DNA of 64,000 bases from Agrobacterium vitis (GCF_037039395.1 NZ_CP146241.1:434001-498000); one strand, 5' to 3'. Shown: positions 17,836-27,292, counted from the first letter of the stretch. Notes: generated from the letters alone by a model not told the origin. A program made the numbers and translations.

Positions 17836-18609
17836 CTAGTTCGCGATGACGAATTTCTTCCGCAGCTTCTCGGGTACATTATCGATGATGCTCTTGGCGC
17901 CGGCGTCTGTGACGATCACGCCTACGTCCTCAATTTTCGCGACGACCGAGAGGCTCGACCTCGTGAACTTCGAGTGGTCCGCGACCACGATGACGCGCCT
18001 CGACACCTCGATCATGGCCTGCTCGACGCTCGCGTTTTGAGGCGATCCCGTGCAGATCAACCCGCGATCAAGGTCGATCGAAGCGGCGTTGAGGATCAGC
18101 TTGTCAGCGTTGAACTGCCGAATGAAATGTTCTGCCAGGGGACCCCGGAAGGAGCGGTTGGTGTCGGCGTATTCGCCTCCGACTGTATAAATGCTCTTTG
18201 CCTCGCCGCGGATCAGTTCGGCGATAATGTCTGCGCCGTTCGATATGAGCGTAAGGTCAGCACGCCCCACCAGCAGCTTCGCAACTTCCAATGCCGTCGT
18301 GCCGGCATCGAGAAGCACAGCATCGCCGTCGGCGATCATGCCGGCGGCTGTCGCCGCGATTGCCGCTTTCTCTGTCCGATTGGACACGGCGCGAACCGCA
18401 TTGCTAGGATCCAGCGCCACCTGATTGATGCTGACTGCACCACCATGCGTCCTGCGCAAGAGCCCGGCCTCTTCGAGCTCACCGAGGTCTCTACGGGCCG
18501 TCGCGACCGAGACTTGAAAGCGTTCGGTCAGCGACCGGATGTCGAGGAAAAGCTCCTCGCGCAATAGCTCGACAATTTTTGCTTGGCGGTCTTCTGCGGC
18601 GTTGAGCAA
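17836..18609 (-). CDS. DeoR-family transcriptional repressor (AccR-like)
   Basis: A 257-residue sugar-phosphate-sensing regulator. The N-terminal winged helix reads LTERFQVSVATARRDLGELE followed by LLRRTHGGAV, the DeoR signature. The C-terminal DeoRC domain shows LLDAGTTALEVAKLL, LTLISNGADI and VIVVADHSKFTRSS. It is the first gene of the operon, 55 bases before the binding protein, and should respond to a phosphorylated sugar made by the pathway. AccR of Ti plasmids is also a DeoR-family repressor at this position and responds to an agrocinopine-derived sugar phosphate. Confidence 0.93.
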   Translation of the reverse strand: MLNAAEDRQAKIVELLREELFLDIRSLTERFQVSVATARRDLGELEEAGLLRRTHGGAVSINQVALDPSNAVRAVSNRTEKAAIAATAAGMIADGDAVLLDAGTTALEVAKLLVGRADLTLISNGADIIAELIRGEAKSIYTVGGEYADTNRSFRGPLAEHFIRQFNADKLILNAASIDLDRGLICTGSPQNASVEQAMIEVSRRVIVVADHSKFTRSSLSVVAKIEDVGVIVTDAGAKSIIDNVPEKLRKKFVIAN

Positions 18610-18776
18610 TGGCCTCTCCTCTTTGTCTGTGATGCATATCGCTCATAGCGAGCGAAAGGCATCTTCGTCAAGTGAATTGCGTGTGATAGTTTTATGACGT
18701 TTTTACAACGCATTGCATCAATTATTAGAATTTTCGCCTGCGGCAGGCCTTTATTTGATCCATGTCGATCGAGCCG

Positions 18777-18800
18777 CTTTTGATCGATATCGATCAAAAG
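18777..18800. promoter_or_regulatory. 24-bp perfect palindrome upstream of the DeoR operon
   Basis: CTTTTGATCGATATCGATCAAAAG is identical to its reverse complement over all 24 bases. It lies 168 bases before the DeoR start and 84 bases before the tRNA gene. A shorter inverted repeat, CGCTC-atagc-GAGCG, sits about 31-45 bases before the DeoR start (18640-18654). Either could be the operator of the DeoR-type repressor. A perfect palindrome of this length is unlikely by chance. Confidence 0.6.
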
Positions 18801-18883
18801 TGTTCGGCGAAGTCGTATGGAAGAAATAACGAAATTAGGAGTATAGGCGCAGAGCGCGACGGCTAGAATCAGCGGGGAAATGT

Positions 18884-18968
18884 GCGGGTGTGGTGGAACT
18901 GGTAGACGCGCCGGATTCAAAATCCGGTTCCGAGAGGAGTGTCGGTTCGAGCCCGACCAGCCGCACCA
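18884..18968 (+). tRNA. tRNA-Leu (anticodon CAA)
   Basis: An 85-base tRNA including the encoded CCA. The D-arm GTGGAACTGGTAGACGCG, anticodon stem CCGGA/TCCGG with loop TTCAAAA (anticodon CAA at 18918-18920), a long variable arm typical of Leu tRNA, and T-arm GTCGG-TTCGAGC-CCGAC are all present. The acceptor stem GCGGGTG/CAGCCGC has one mismatch, G5 (18888) against G68 (18960), where the sequences I remember from related bacteria pair. It lies between the divergent acc-like operon and an IS630 element. Confidence 0.95.
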
Positions 18969-19006
18969 TCTCTCATCTACAGAGAGCTTATACGCGTCCT
19001 CATTGA

Positions 19007-20067
19007 TCAGAACCCATTTGCCCATTCTCTGCGTCCGATCGACATGATGCGCCAGGGCTGGCTTTCGAGCTTGCGCCAGGCATCGCAGCAATGGGCGACG
19101 ATATCGTCGTAGGATTTGAAGATGCGGTTCGACAGCCAGTTCTCGCGCATGAAGTGCCAGAGGTTTTCGACCGGGTTGAGCTCCGGTGATTTCGGCGGCA
19201 GTGGCAGGATTGTGATATTTGCGGGCACGAGGAGGTTGTTGGACATGTGCCAGCCCGCCTGATCCATGATGAGGATGGCATGCGCGTCATCGGCGACATG
19301 ACGGGATATCTCCGCCAGATGCTGCGTCATGGCGTGGGTGTCGCACCAGGGCATGACCAGCGCCGCCGCCTTGCCGAGCTTGGGGCAGATGGCACCGAAG
19401 ATGTAGGCCGATCGGGTTCGCTGGTCATGCGGCGCGGACGGCCTTGAGCCTCGCTTTGCCCAGCGGCGGGTTATCTTGTTCTTTTGCCCGACGCGGGCCT
19501 CATCCTGGTACCAAATTTCTAGTTCCTTGCCTTGAGCGGCCCCGTTTGCGATCTCTGCCACTGCCGCGGGGAAGTTTTTTTAAACTCCTCAATCGCTTGA
19601 GGATCCTGCGCATGATGTTTCGGTCGGGCAGCCAGCTTGCGGTAACCCATGGCACGCACCTCTCGGCTCAGCGTCTGTTCGCTTACCGAGACACGAAACT
19701 CTTCCCACAGCCACTGAGCCAGATCACATAAACGCCAGCGCACGACGCCATCGAGATAGGGCGTCGGCCCCCGTTCTATGGCCTTTGTCAGCGCCGCCCG
19801 CTGAACATCGTTCAGCCGTGACCTGGGCCCGGGGGCCTTGCCATCGACCAGCCCGTCAGGGCCATGCGAATTGAACCGCAAGACCCAGTCCCGCACGATC
19901 TGAAGGGTGACGTTGCCCAGCCGCGCCGCATCCGTGCGCGAGCCTCCGTCATAGATCAAGGCAAGCGCCAGAAGACGACGTGCCTGAGCGGCATGCTTGC
20001 TCTGGCGGGCAAGACGCCGAAGACTTTCCGCGTCAAAATCCTCCCGCAATGAAATCGCTGCTCCCAT
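19007..20067 (-). CDS. IS630-family transposase expressed by -1 frameshift
   Basis: Two overlapping frames make one IS630 transposase. The first (20067 to 19519) encodes the DNA-binding half (LARQSKHAAQARRLLALALI, GLVDGKAPGPRSRL). The second (from about 19580 to 19007) encodes the DDE half (EIWYQDEARVGQKNKI, AILIMDQAGWHMSNNL, PPKSPELNPVENLWHF). They join at a run of seven A on the coding strand (GAGTTTAAAAAAACTTCC), where slipping back one base turns FKKTSPR into FKKNFPAA and continues the protein. IS630 elements with this programmed -1 shift are well known, so the element is probably intact. It is inserted about 40 bases after the tRNA-Leu gene. Confidence 0.88.
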
Positions 20068-20179
20068 GGCAAACCTCCGGTTTGCACCAGAGATTCAGAT
20101 TCATCGCCTTTTGGGAAGACCAAGAGTCGCGGTCAGCGAGGGGGCGTATTATCCGCCGGGAAGAATGTACGCCGACGCT

Positions 20180-20374
20180 GGATATAGCGTGGACATCACC
20201 TAGAAAAACGTCAGCTTGAAAGGAGTTGCTGCTGGTCGGGCTCGCTCGCCCGACACCATAACGCGGCTTGCCGAACAGCCGTGTCCGCGTGATCATCATT
20301 TCCGCGATTCCAGGCGGAATCTGTCCGCTGAAGACGATGGCTTGCGGATCATAGACCCCGGATGGCAAAATCAC
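20180..20374 (-). pseudogene. Remnant of a ROK-family regulator or kinase, C-terminal fragment
   Basis: On the minus strand this stretch reads YDPQAIVFSGQIPPGIAEMM and then RTRLFGKPRYGVGRASPT. The first part matches the C-terminal DPQ-x-VVxGG-x-L/I segment of ROK-family (NagC/glucokinase type) proteins. No start or upstream ROK domain remains; the frame runs into the LysR gene end at 20379 and decays toward the IS630 element. It is most likely a gene cut by insertion and deletion. The family call rests on one short motif region. Confidence 0.5.
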
Positions 20375-20378
20375 GGCG

Positions 20379-21341
20379 CTACACAGATTTCGCCGTCAGT
20401 TCTGCGTATTCGATGAACGGAAGCACACCCGGGATCGGATTATCAGCGCGCCAAGCTATCCCAATCGAAATTTCTTCGGTGAGATCTTCTACTCTACGTA
20501 ACACGACATCGTTACCAGCGATACTTTCAATCCACTCCGGCAGGAAGGTTATTCCCAATCCTGCGGTTGCCAAGGCTAGTGCGGCCGAAGTGTTTGACGC
20601 TCTCAATTCAAGATCAGTTTTGATACCTGCGCTTATGAGCTTGTCGTAGACCGCCTTGAAGCTTGATAACTCGAAGCGGTTCAATGTGAAAACGTCATGA
20701 CCTACGAAATGCGACAATCGCAGTGCGCTTCGATTTGCAAGTGGAGATCGTCTGGGAATGACCGCCACGAAACGGTCAGACGCAAGAGGGCGATATCGGA
20801 TGGCGTTAACATTCGTGGGCGGGCGCATAATACCAACATGCGCTTCTCCACGCTCTAGTGCCTTTAACAGGTCCACGGAATCGTAGATTCTCACATCGAG
20901 AAATGTGGCCGGGAAACGGCTACGGAAGCGCTTAAGGATAAGTGGGAGCAATCGGTGTGCTGCCGGATCAATAGCGCCGACCTTGAGGCTCTCGCCGCCC
21001 GGATTGAGTCCGCCCGCCGCTAATCTCGAGAGCAAGACCGCTTCGTCGAGCTTCAATAGCGCCTCGCGAGCAAGCGGTAAGAATGTCTCCCCTGACGGGG
21101 TTAATTCCACGCTTCGAGTCGAACGGATAAACAATTGAACTCCGAAACCAGATTCAAGCTTCCGGATTTGCTGGCTCAGGGTCGGCTGCGTCATATTCAA
21201 TCGCTTTGCCGCGCGGCCGAAATGAAGTTCCTCGGCGAGAGCAAGGAAACATTTCATGCTCCACAATCCGAGCGACTGATTCATGGGTTGCAACATCGCT
21301 CCTTGGGCATAACCTTCGATCTTATGGCTTACCGGCGTCAT
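20379..21341 (-). CDS. LysR-family transcriptional regulator
   Basis: A 320-residue LysR-type regulator. The HTH reads FGRAAKRLNMTQPTLSQQIR in a typical MKCFLALAEELHFG context, and the effector domain has LKVGAIDPAAHRLLPLILKR, GEAHVGIMRPP and ALATAGLGITFLPEW. ATG 21341 has AAGGTGG four bases before it; ATGs at 21296 and 21284 would give a more usual N-terminus. It is in line with and downstream of the hydantoinase-like genes, 134 bases from hyuB, and may control that operon. Confidence 0.92.
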   Translation of the reverse strand: MTPVSHKIEGYAQGAMLQPMNQSLGLWSMKCFLALAEELHFGRAAKRLNMTQPTLSQQIRKLESGFGVQLFIRSTRSVELTPSGETFLPLAREALLKLDEAVLLSRLAAGGLNPGGESLKVGAIDPAAHRLLPLILKRFRSRFPATFLDVRIYDSVDLLKALERGEAHVGIMRPPTNVNAIRYRPLASDRFVAVIPRRSPLANRSALRLSHFVGHDVFTLNRFELSSFKAVYDKLISAGIKTDLELRASNTSAALALATAGLGITFLPEWIESIAGNDVVLRRVEDLTEEISIGIAWRADNPIPGVLPFIEYAELTAKSV

Positions 21342-21475
21342 TCGACCACCTTGAATCCCTCAAGCGGTTCCACGTCCTCTCGACTAGCCTACCGAGCAAG
21401 GTAGCCAATTCCGAGTTATCTGAAAATACCTCGCTTGCCGATCGTGATCGGCAGGCGAGGGATGCGGCGCAATGA

Positions 21476-23452
21476 TCAGGATGCGACTGCTTTTCCAGAA
21501 AGACGCTCGCCATCCTCCCGGACGATCCGACGTAGATTTTCCTCATCGACGGTAGCCCCTTGCGACAGCATCTCGTTGTGAATGTTGCCAACAAGCTGAC
21601 TGCGAACGCGCTGTTCAAACGACATCGCCAACGAAGCAAGTTTCCGTCTCACCGGATCCGGCCAAACGTGATCATGCCGCTGACGCTCGGCGCAAAAAGT
21701 GAAGCCGGCGCTAGCACTCTTCCTCTTGGCGCGACGGTTCTTCGCAGTGGCACCGGCGTCTATATGCCCATCGACGTCGAAGACGACACCATACACATCT
21801 CTGGCACGGTCTTCGGACAACATGCCGTTTTCGATCTCAAGCGCGATCGCCTCACTTTCGCGCTCAAACGGATCGCCGAATCCTCCCCCGCATGGGCTGA
21901 TAATGCGAACCACTTCATTCTGTCGAAGTTCGAGGACGGAAATTTTCCCAATGGAGCGTTCGTCAGGCCGCCCGGGATTGACGATTGTCTGCCCGAGCTT
22001 TCCCTGTTCACCGCCGTTGAAGCCCCAGGGCGCAAACACGAAACGGTTCATGTTTCGAACCGTCATGACCGCTCGGTGTGCAACATTTTCGATATCCATT
22101 TCAATGGCAGCTCCGCCCACGTAACGGCCGGCCCTGCGGCTGTTCGGAACGATTTTGATGGCTTGCATGACGAGAGACGTTTCGACCTCGATAATCTCGA
22201 CGGGAACGCTACGCTGGGAATAGCGTACTGCTGTCCCATCTACTCCGTCGCATTTCTTGCGCGCACCACCACCACCATGAATCGTGTTGACGACATTCAC
22301 CCGGTCACGACCCGTTCGCGGATCCGGAGCCGAAACAACGATGACACCGGCATTGCCCGAATCGGCTGCGGCCAGACCGTCGGGGAGTGCCTGATTCAAG
22401 CAGCCAAGGATGAGGTCATATGCACGGGTAGCCGACGCGGCGCGTGAACCACCGGACGCCGGGTATACGGCATTAAGCACAGTACCGCGGGGGGCATGCG
22501 CATTGATTGCACGAAGAATCCCCGAATTCCGCGGGGTGAGCGGATCAGCCGTCAGAATATATGCGTATAGGCACTGAATGATGTAAGGGTGCGTACTTGC
22601 TCCCGTAACCAGATTATAAGCCGCAGCCATTTGAGGGTCAGTCCCAGAAAAATCAACTTCAATCTCACCGCCACGTACCGTCATTGTCGCGGAGAAATAG
22701 GCAAGCTGCCCCTCTGAAATGCCCTCAAGGTAATCCGAGAACATGTAGATGCCGTCAGGGATCGTCTCGATCACCGCGTGGGCCTTAGATTCCGCATAAC
22801 TGATAACGTCGTTCATTCCCTTTTCAACGCTCTCCACGCCGTAGCGGTCGCACAATTCGCCAATCCTTCGGTCCATGCTTTTCAGACCTGAGATCATGGC
22901 CTGAATATCACCCCACAGCTCGGTCGGGATCCGGCTGTTATCCTCATAGATCGATCGGATGACCGTGTTGAGCACGCCCCCTTCGTATAGCTTCACCGGC
23001 CGTACCCGAAGCCCCTCCTGGAAAACCTCAGTAAAAGCGGGAGAAATACTACCAGGCACTGCTCCGCCGATGTCGGATGCGTGGACGAAGGCCCAGCCGA
23101 CGGCAATTAGTTTCTCGTTGTGAAAAATCGGATAGAGAAGCGTGATATCCATCAGATGCGTGACGAGCCCGTCCGTTGCGAAGGGATCGTTCGTAATGAC
23201 GATATCACCCGGCTTGAGGTTCTCGCGACCGATCGCGTCGAGTGTCGGTCGGATCGGTGAGCCGACAAAGACGTTGACGCCAGACTGCACCGGATAAGCA
23301 AACATGTCCCCTTCAGCGGTCGCGATCGCGCATTGATAGTCTTGGACAAGTTTCACGAATGTTGTGTGCGCGGTTCTATATACCGCAGCAGAAGCCTCCT
23401 CAACGATAGCGTTGAAGCGGTTGCTCATAATAGCTGTTCTAACGGCGTCCAT
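21476..23452 (-). CDS. hyuB: Hydantoinase B / oxoprolinase-family protein
   Basis: A 658-residue HyuB-type subunit. Family features include VQDYQCAIATAEGDMFAYP, GDIVITNDPFATDGLVTHL, VHASDIGGAVPGSISP, a Gly-rich stretch NTIHGGGGARKKCDGVDGT and the C-terminal ISPCGGGFGDPFERE. Together with HyuA it forms an ATP-dependent cyclic amide hydrolase of the N-methylhydantoinase/5-oxoprolinase type, or an acetone-carboxylase-like enzyme; the substrate cannot be set from sequence. Its last 80 residues (ERQRHDHVWPDP and on) look like an extension absent from many HyuB proteins. It begins 3 bases after the hyuA stop. Confidence 0.93.
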   Translation of the reverse strand: MDAVRTAIMSNRFNAIVEEASAAVYRTAHTTFVKLVQDYQCAIATAEGDMFAYPVQSGVNVFVGSPIRPTLDAIGRENLKPGDIVITNDPFATDGLVTHLMDITLLYPIFHNEKLIAVGWAFVHASDIGGAVPGSISPAFTEVFQEGLRVRPVKLYEGGVLNTVIRSIYEDNSRIPTELWGDIQAMISGLKSMDRRIGELCDRYGVESVEKGMNDVISYAESKAHAVIETIPDGIYMFSDYLEGISEGQLAYFSATMTVRGGEIEVDFSGTDPQMAAAYNLVTGASTHPYIIQCLYAYILTADPLTPRNSGILRAINAHAPRGTVLNAVYPASGGSRAASATRAYDLILGCLNQALPDGLAAADSGNAGVIVVSAPDPRTGRDRVNVVNTIHGGGGARKKCDGVDGTAVRYSQRSVPVEIIEVETSLVMQAIKIVPNSRRAGRYVGGAAIEMDIENVAHRAVMTVRNMNRFVFAPWGFNGGEQGKLGQTIVNPGRPDERSIGKISVLELRQNEVVRIISPCGGGFGDPFERESEAIALEIENGMLSEDRARDVYGVVFDVDGHIDAGATAKNRRAKRKSASAGFTFCAERQRHDHVWPDPVRRKLASLAMSFEQRVRSQLVGNIHNEMLSQGATVDEENLRRIVREDGERLSGKAVAS

Positions 23453-23455
23453 GGC

Positions 23456-25492
23456 TTAGCTCCGGGTCAGGAAAATTGCGCCGAAAGGACCGACGCTTGC
23501 AGTGAATTCAGGAGGCACAACGATCGTGGCTTCGGCCTGTTCGATCACCGCGGGACCGATTACGTTCTGATCGGTTGCAAGGCGTGCTCTCTCGTAGACG
23601 TTAACGGCCTCGTACAATCTGCCTTGGAAGCGCATCGGACGGGTACTCTTCACGGCGTCGCCGGCGATTGTAGACTTTGGTGCAACCGGCTCAGGAATTG
23701 ACATGGCGCCCTTAACCCGCATGCGCAGGTCAACGAACTCCACTGTCGCTCCCCTGTCGGCGTGGCTATAGATGCGCTCATGTTCCTGATGGAAGACATC
23801 TTCCATTGCACTGAGGTCGGCTTGGTTAATCGAAACATCCGGCAGTCGAACATCGATTTGGAATGATTGGCCGAGATAGCGCATTTCGGCCCAGCACTCG
23901 AACGTGGTCGAAATGAGCCGGTCGGACGACGACTGCCGCGTCAACCAATCCTCTGCCTTTTCGCGAAGGGCTCGAAATTTGGATGCGATGACGAACCCAT
24001 CGACATCTTGTCCATGTACGGTTTCCATGACGTCATGACTAAGCTCGGACACGAGACCACCCAAGGCGCAAAACACCGATGGTGTGCTCGGAACCAATAC
24101 CCGCTTTATACCCAATTCGGCGGCGAGCAGCGGGCCCTGGATTGCACCCGCTCCTCCGTAGACCAATAGTGTCAAGTCCTCTGGGTCAACCCCTTGCCGT
24201 GCGAGATACGGCAGTACGCCCGCTACCATGTTTGAACTGGCTACGGCCACGCACATATCGGCAGCGCTCAATGTATCCGTGTTCAGCGCCTCGGCAATCG
24301 GAGCCATTGCTCTGCGAGCGGCGTCTTTGTCGAGCTTCATCTCCCCGCCCAGAAGAACGTCAGGCAGATAGCCCGCTAGAATATAGGCGTCCGTAAGTGT
24401 CGGATCGTTACCACCACGCGAGAAGCACGCAGGGCCGGGATAAGAGCCTGCACTCGTGGGTCCGATCCGTAGGACACCACCATCGATCTTGGCGATTGAT
24501 CCTCCTCCAGCACCAATTGCCTCAATGCCCGTGACTGGCATCACGACTGGAAAGTCTCCGACCTCAGCGGAGTTGGAGGTGAGCGCCTCACCATCACGAA
24601 GCAGAGAGATGTCGGTGCTGGTCCCTCCCATATCCATGGTCAGGATGTTTCTTTCCCCAAGTGCCTTTCCAAGATACTGCACGGCCGTGACGCCGGAGGC
24701 CGGACCCGACAGCAGGGTGTGGACTGGATAATGGCGAGCTTCGCTCGCGGCCATTGCACCACCGTTCGATCGGGTCACGAAGAGTTGTGACCCAGGGAGA
24801 CGGCCTGCAACGTAGTCCTCGACTGCGCCGATGTATTCGTTCATGCGCTTCCGCACGAACGCATTCAAGACGCTGACAATCGCTCTCTCGTACTCGCCGA
24901 TGCGTGGCCAGATTTCGCTCGAAACGCTTACCTCCACATCGGAACCTACCACGCGGCGGATGGCGGCGGCGACGCGGCGTTCGTGTTCGGGATTGGCATA
25001 ACTATGAAGGAGAGCGACGGCAAAACCCACTGCACCCGCTTCCACAGCCTTACGAGCCAGGTCCTCGACCTCGGTTTCATTGACCTCGTGCCGGACAGTT
25101 CCGCCGCGGACCAACCGCTCATCGACCTCGAAGACCATCGCACGTTCGATCAACGGCTTTGTGCGCCTCTCGAAGATGTTCAACGGATTGCGGACACCCA
25201 TGCGCTGCAGTTCGAGGAGGTCTCGATAGCCCTTGGTGACGAAGAATGCGATCTTCGGTCCTTTCCGCTCGATCACGGCATTGGTGCTGACCGTCGTGCC
25301 ATGCATCACCAAGGCGGCTTCATTCTCCGCGGGTTTCAGCCGATCCAATAAGCGCTCGAAGCCTTGCCGGAATCCGTTTTCGAAAGCAGGCGGCGTTGAA
25401 GGGACTTTGAGGCTTATCACTTCTGTTTCACCCTCGCGCCACCCGCAGAAGTCCGTAAACGTGCCACCGATGTCTACGCCAATTCTCAGCAT
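23456..25492 (-). CDS. hyuA: Hydantoinase A / oxoprolinase-family ATPase subunit
   Basis: A 678-residue HyuA-type subunit of the ASKHA ATPase fold. The N-terminal phosphate loop is RIGVDIGGTFTDFCGWREG, a second loop is LTMDMGGTSTDISLLRDGEA, and other conserved segments are MHGTTVSTNAVIERKGPKIA, GAGGGSIAKIDGGVLRIGP and AGAIQGPLLAAELGIKRVLV. It should drive ATP-dependent ring opening of a cyclic imide or amide with HyuB. A 451-base gap separates it from the PrpD-family gene upstream, so it may have its own promoter. Cytoplasmic; no signal peptide. Confidence 0.94.
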   Translation of the reverse strand: MLRIGVDIGGTFTDFCGWREGETEVISLKVPSTPPAFENGFRQGFERLLDRLKPAENEAALVMHGTTVSTNAVIERKGPKIAFFVTKGYRDLLELQRMGVRNPLNIFERRTKPLIERAMVFEVDERLVRGGTVRHEVNETEVEDLARKAVEAGAVGFAVALLHSYANPEHERRVAAAIRRVVGSDVEVSVSSEIWPRIGEYERAIVSVLNAFVRKRMNEYIGAVEDYVAGRLPGSQLFVTRSNGGAMAASEARHYPVHTLLSGPASGVTAVQYLGKALGERNILTMDMGGTSTDISLLRDGEALTSNSAEVGDFPVVMPVTGIEAIGAGGGSIAKIDGGVLRIGPTSAGSYPGPACFSRGGNDPTLTDAYILAGYLPDVLLGGEMKLDKDAARRAMAPIAEALNTDTLSAADMCVAVASSNMVAGVLPYLARQGVDPEDLTLLVYGGAGAIQGPLLAAELGIKRVLVPSTPSVFCALGGLVSELSHDVMETVHGQDVDGFVIASKFRALREKAEDWLTRQSSSDRLISTTFECWAEMRYLGQSFQIDVRLPDVSINQADLSAMEDVFHQEHERIYSHADRGATVEFVDLRMRVKGAMSIPEPVAPKSTIAGDAVKSTRPMRFQGRLYEAVNVYERARLATDQNVIGPAVIEQAEATIVVPPEFTASVGPFGAIFLTRS

Positions 25493-25943
25493 TGTGCGTG
25501 ATTCTCCATTTTGATAATCCCCGTTGAGGGGTTGGGCAGAGAGACAATTGTGTCTGCCTCAACTATCTTTACTGATGAATTCAGCCCCTCGAATTCCGTT
25601 AGATTACAAAGCCTTCCCGCGAAGAGAAGTTGGAATTCGAAATCATTAATTGCCGAATCGAATTAATCGACGGGTGCAGTTCTACGCGCCGCGGCAGATC
25701 AGGGATCCACTGGAGTTGCTACGAAAAGCGGCGCACGGTTAGGCAGGCAAAACATCCTAAGCACGCGCGGGCGGGCGGTGGTTGACGAGAACCAGCGCTT
25801 TCCGGAAAGACGGCGGCGGCGGCACATTCATCAACACACTGCGTGCTGAAGCAGATCTGTGGCCTGTGGAGATAAACTGCGCTCAGGACTGCCGATTGGA
25901 AGAACAGCGGCTTGCTACGGACCGCTAAAGGCGAATAGTGCAG
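25493..25943. other. Intergenic stretch between the prpD-like and hyuA genes
   Basis: About 450 bases with no supported gene. The part next to hyuA (25560-25670) is AT-rich and contains two TCGAATTC/GAATTCGA-type inverted words (around 25580-25640), which may form a promoter/operator for hyuAB. The rest is GC-rich and shows nothing recognisable. Confidence 0.4.
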
Positions 25944-27269
25944 CTAAGCTTCCAAGACGCGATTTGCCGCTGTCATGATTGATCGATACGTGATGCCAGG
26001 TATGCTTTCCAGGTTCGATGGAGATTTTAAGGAGAGTGCCGGAAGCAGATCGTCTCGCAGTTCAAGATCGGCGAAGCGGCTGAATTTTGCGATAACCCCT
26101 TCATCGTTCAGTCCCCATGGAGCGAGGTCCGATTCCACGCTGACCGGGATAGAACTTTTCAATTCTCTTCCCTTGCGCGTCAGTAGACTCAAGTTCCGGG
26201 TGTCCGACCTCTCGTAGCGGAAAACGCCGGTGAACGATCCTTCATCGAGATGATCCCACAGCGGCCCGGGTTCCAGCCGCGAAGCCATTCGCTCAAAGAG
26301 TGCGGGAAGGCTGAAAGCGATATCTGCGGGTCCGGAGATGCATGGATCACAAAATTTCTCCACGTCAGCGGGGCCAGAGATGATGATCTCAACAATCTCG
26401 TCGCCCTCATCGATTTCTTCCAAAAGCTCTGCGAACGCTTTCAGGATTTCTTGTGTGTGCCAGCATCCAGGATAGGGCTTGAAACCTGTTCGCAGCACCG
26501 CCGGCGAGTCATGAAAATGATCGTCGATAAACCATTGGTCTGAACCGGCCATTCGCCACATGGCCGTGTCACCGTCCAGGGGACATGTGACGCCAGTCTG
26601 GCCTGCTAAAGCAAGGTTCGCGGATAATATGGCGCCTGCGGCGACCCAACCCATGTTGTTCTTCATAGCCGGGACCGGTCGCTCATACCACTTAGCCACA
26701 TAGGGCAGGATAGAGTGGGGCAATGCGACGCCAATCACCCGTTCGATAACTTCGTTGCTTGCGCCAAGCGCAACGAGAACTCCAATACTTGCCGCCACTG
26801 TGTCGAAGACACCGATGGATCGGACAACAGACGCTCTTTCCTTCGAGGGTGCGGCACCTTCTGCCAAAATCCAGTGGGCGTCATAGCCGGCGGCGATACC
26901 ACGAAGAATACGATCAAGGGATAAATTCCGAGTGGCGCCCGCAGCCAAGAGGGCCCCCACAATGGGTGATCCAGGATGGCCGTGCAACGTGTCATCAAAA
27001 TCAAGTGCATTCGCCGCTTGTCCATAGACATAAGCCATCATGAATGGCGACGGTTGCGCCCTCACGTCGCCGCCGTTGCCAAGGAAACTACTCCTAGCGG
27101 CCGCAGCAGACTGAGCGAAATGTGGCAGTGAAAGACCTGCAAAAAAGCAAGCCAGACTGTCCAGGAGACAAAGCCCTGAACGCCGCCGTACAGCTTCGTC
27201 CAATTCTTGGTCCCGGTATCGGATCACGTGGGACACCAGTTTCAGCGACGCATTTTGCTCAATCGGCAT
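25944..27269 (-). CDS. MmgE/PrpD-family protein
   Basis: About 441 residues from ATG 27269 (MPIEQNASLKLVSHV), with AAGGA 8 bases before it; the open frame upstream overlaps the permease and is not used. Family features are the N-terminal LDSLACFFAGLSLPHF, ALDFDDTLHGHPGSPIVGAL and the GFKPYPGCWHTQEILKAFAE region with the conserved Lys-Pro-Tyr. The family includes 2-methylcitrate dehydratase, cis-aconitate decarboxylase and iminodisuccinate epimerase, so it may dehydrate, decarboxylate or epimerise an acid. It is co-transcribed with a Dpp-type importer and precedes hyuAB, suggesting a joint catabolic route. Confidence 0.9.
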   Translation of the reverse strand: MPIEQNASLKLVSHVIRYRDQELDEAVRRRSGLCLLDSLACFFAGLSLPHFAQSAAAARSSFLGNGGDVRAQPSPFMMAYVYGQAANALDFDDTLHGHPGSPIVGALLAAGATRNLSLDRILRGIAAGYDAHWILAEGAAPSKERASVVRSIGVFDTVAASIGVLVALGASNEVIERVIGVALPHSILPYVAKWYERPVPAMKNNMGWVAAGAILSANLALAGQTGVTCPLDGDTAMWRMAGSDQWFIDDHFHDSPAVLRTGFKPYPGCWHTQEILKAFAELLEEIDEGDEIVEIIISGPADVEKFCDPCISGPADIAFSLPALFERMASRLEPGPLWDHLDEGSFTGVFRYERSDTRNLSLLTRKGRELKSSIPVSVESDLAPWGLNDEGVIAKFSRFADLELRDDLLPALSLKSPSNLESIPGITYRSIMTAANRVLEA

Positions 27270-27292
27270 GGTCGATATTCCTTTTGGCGTAT

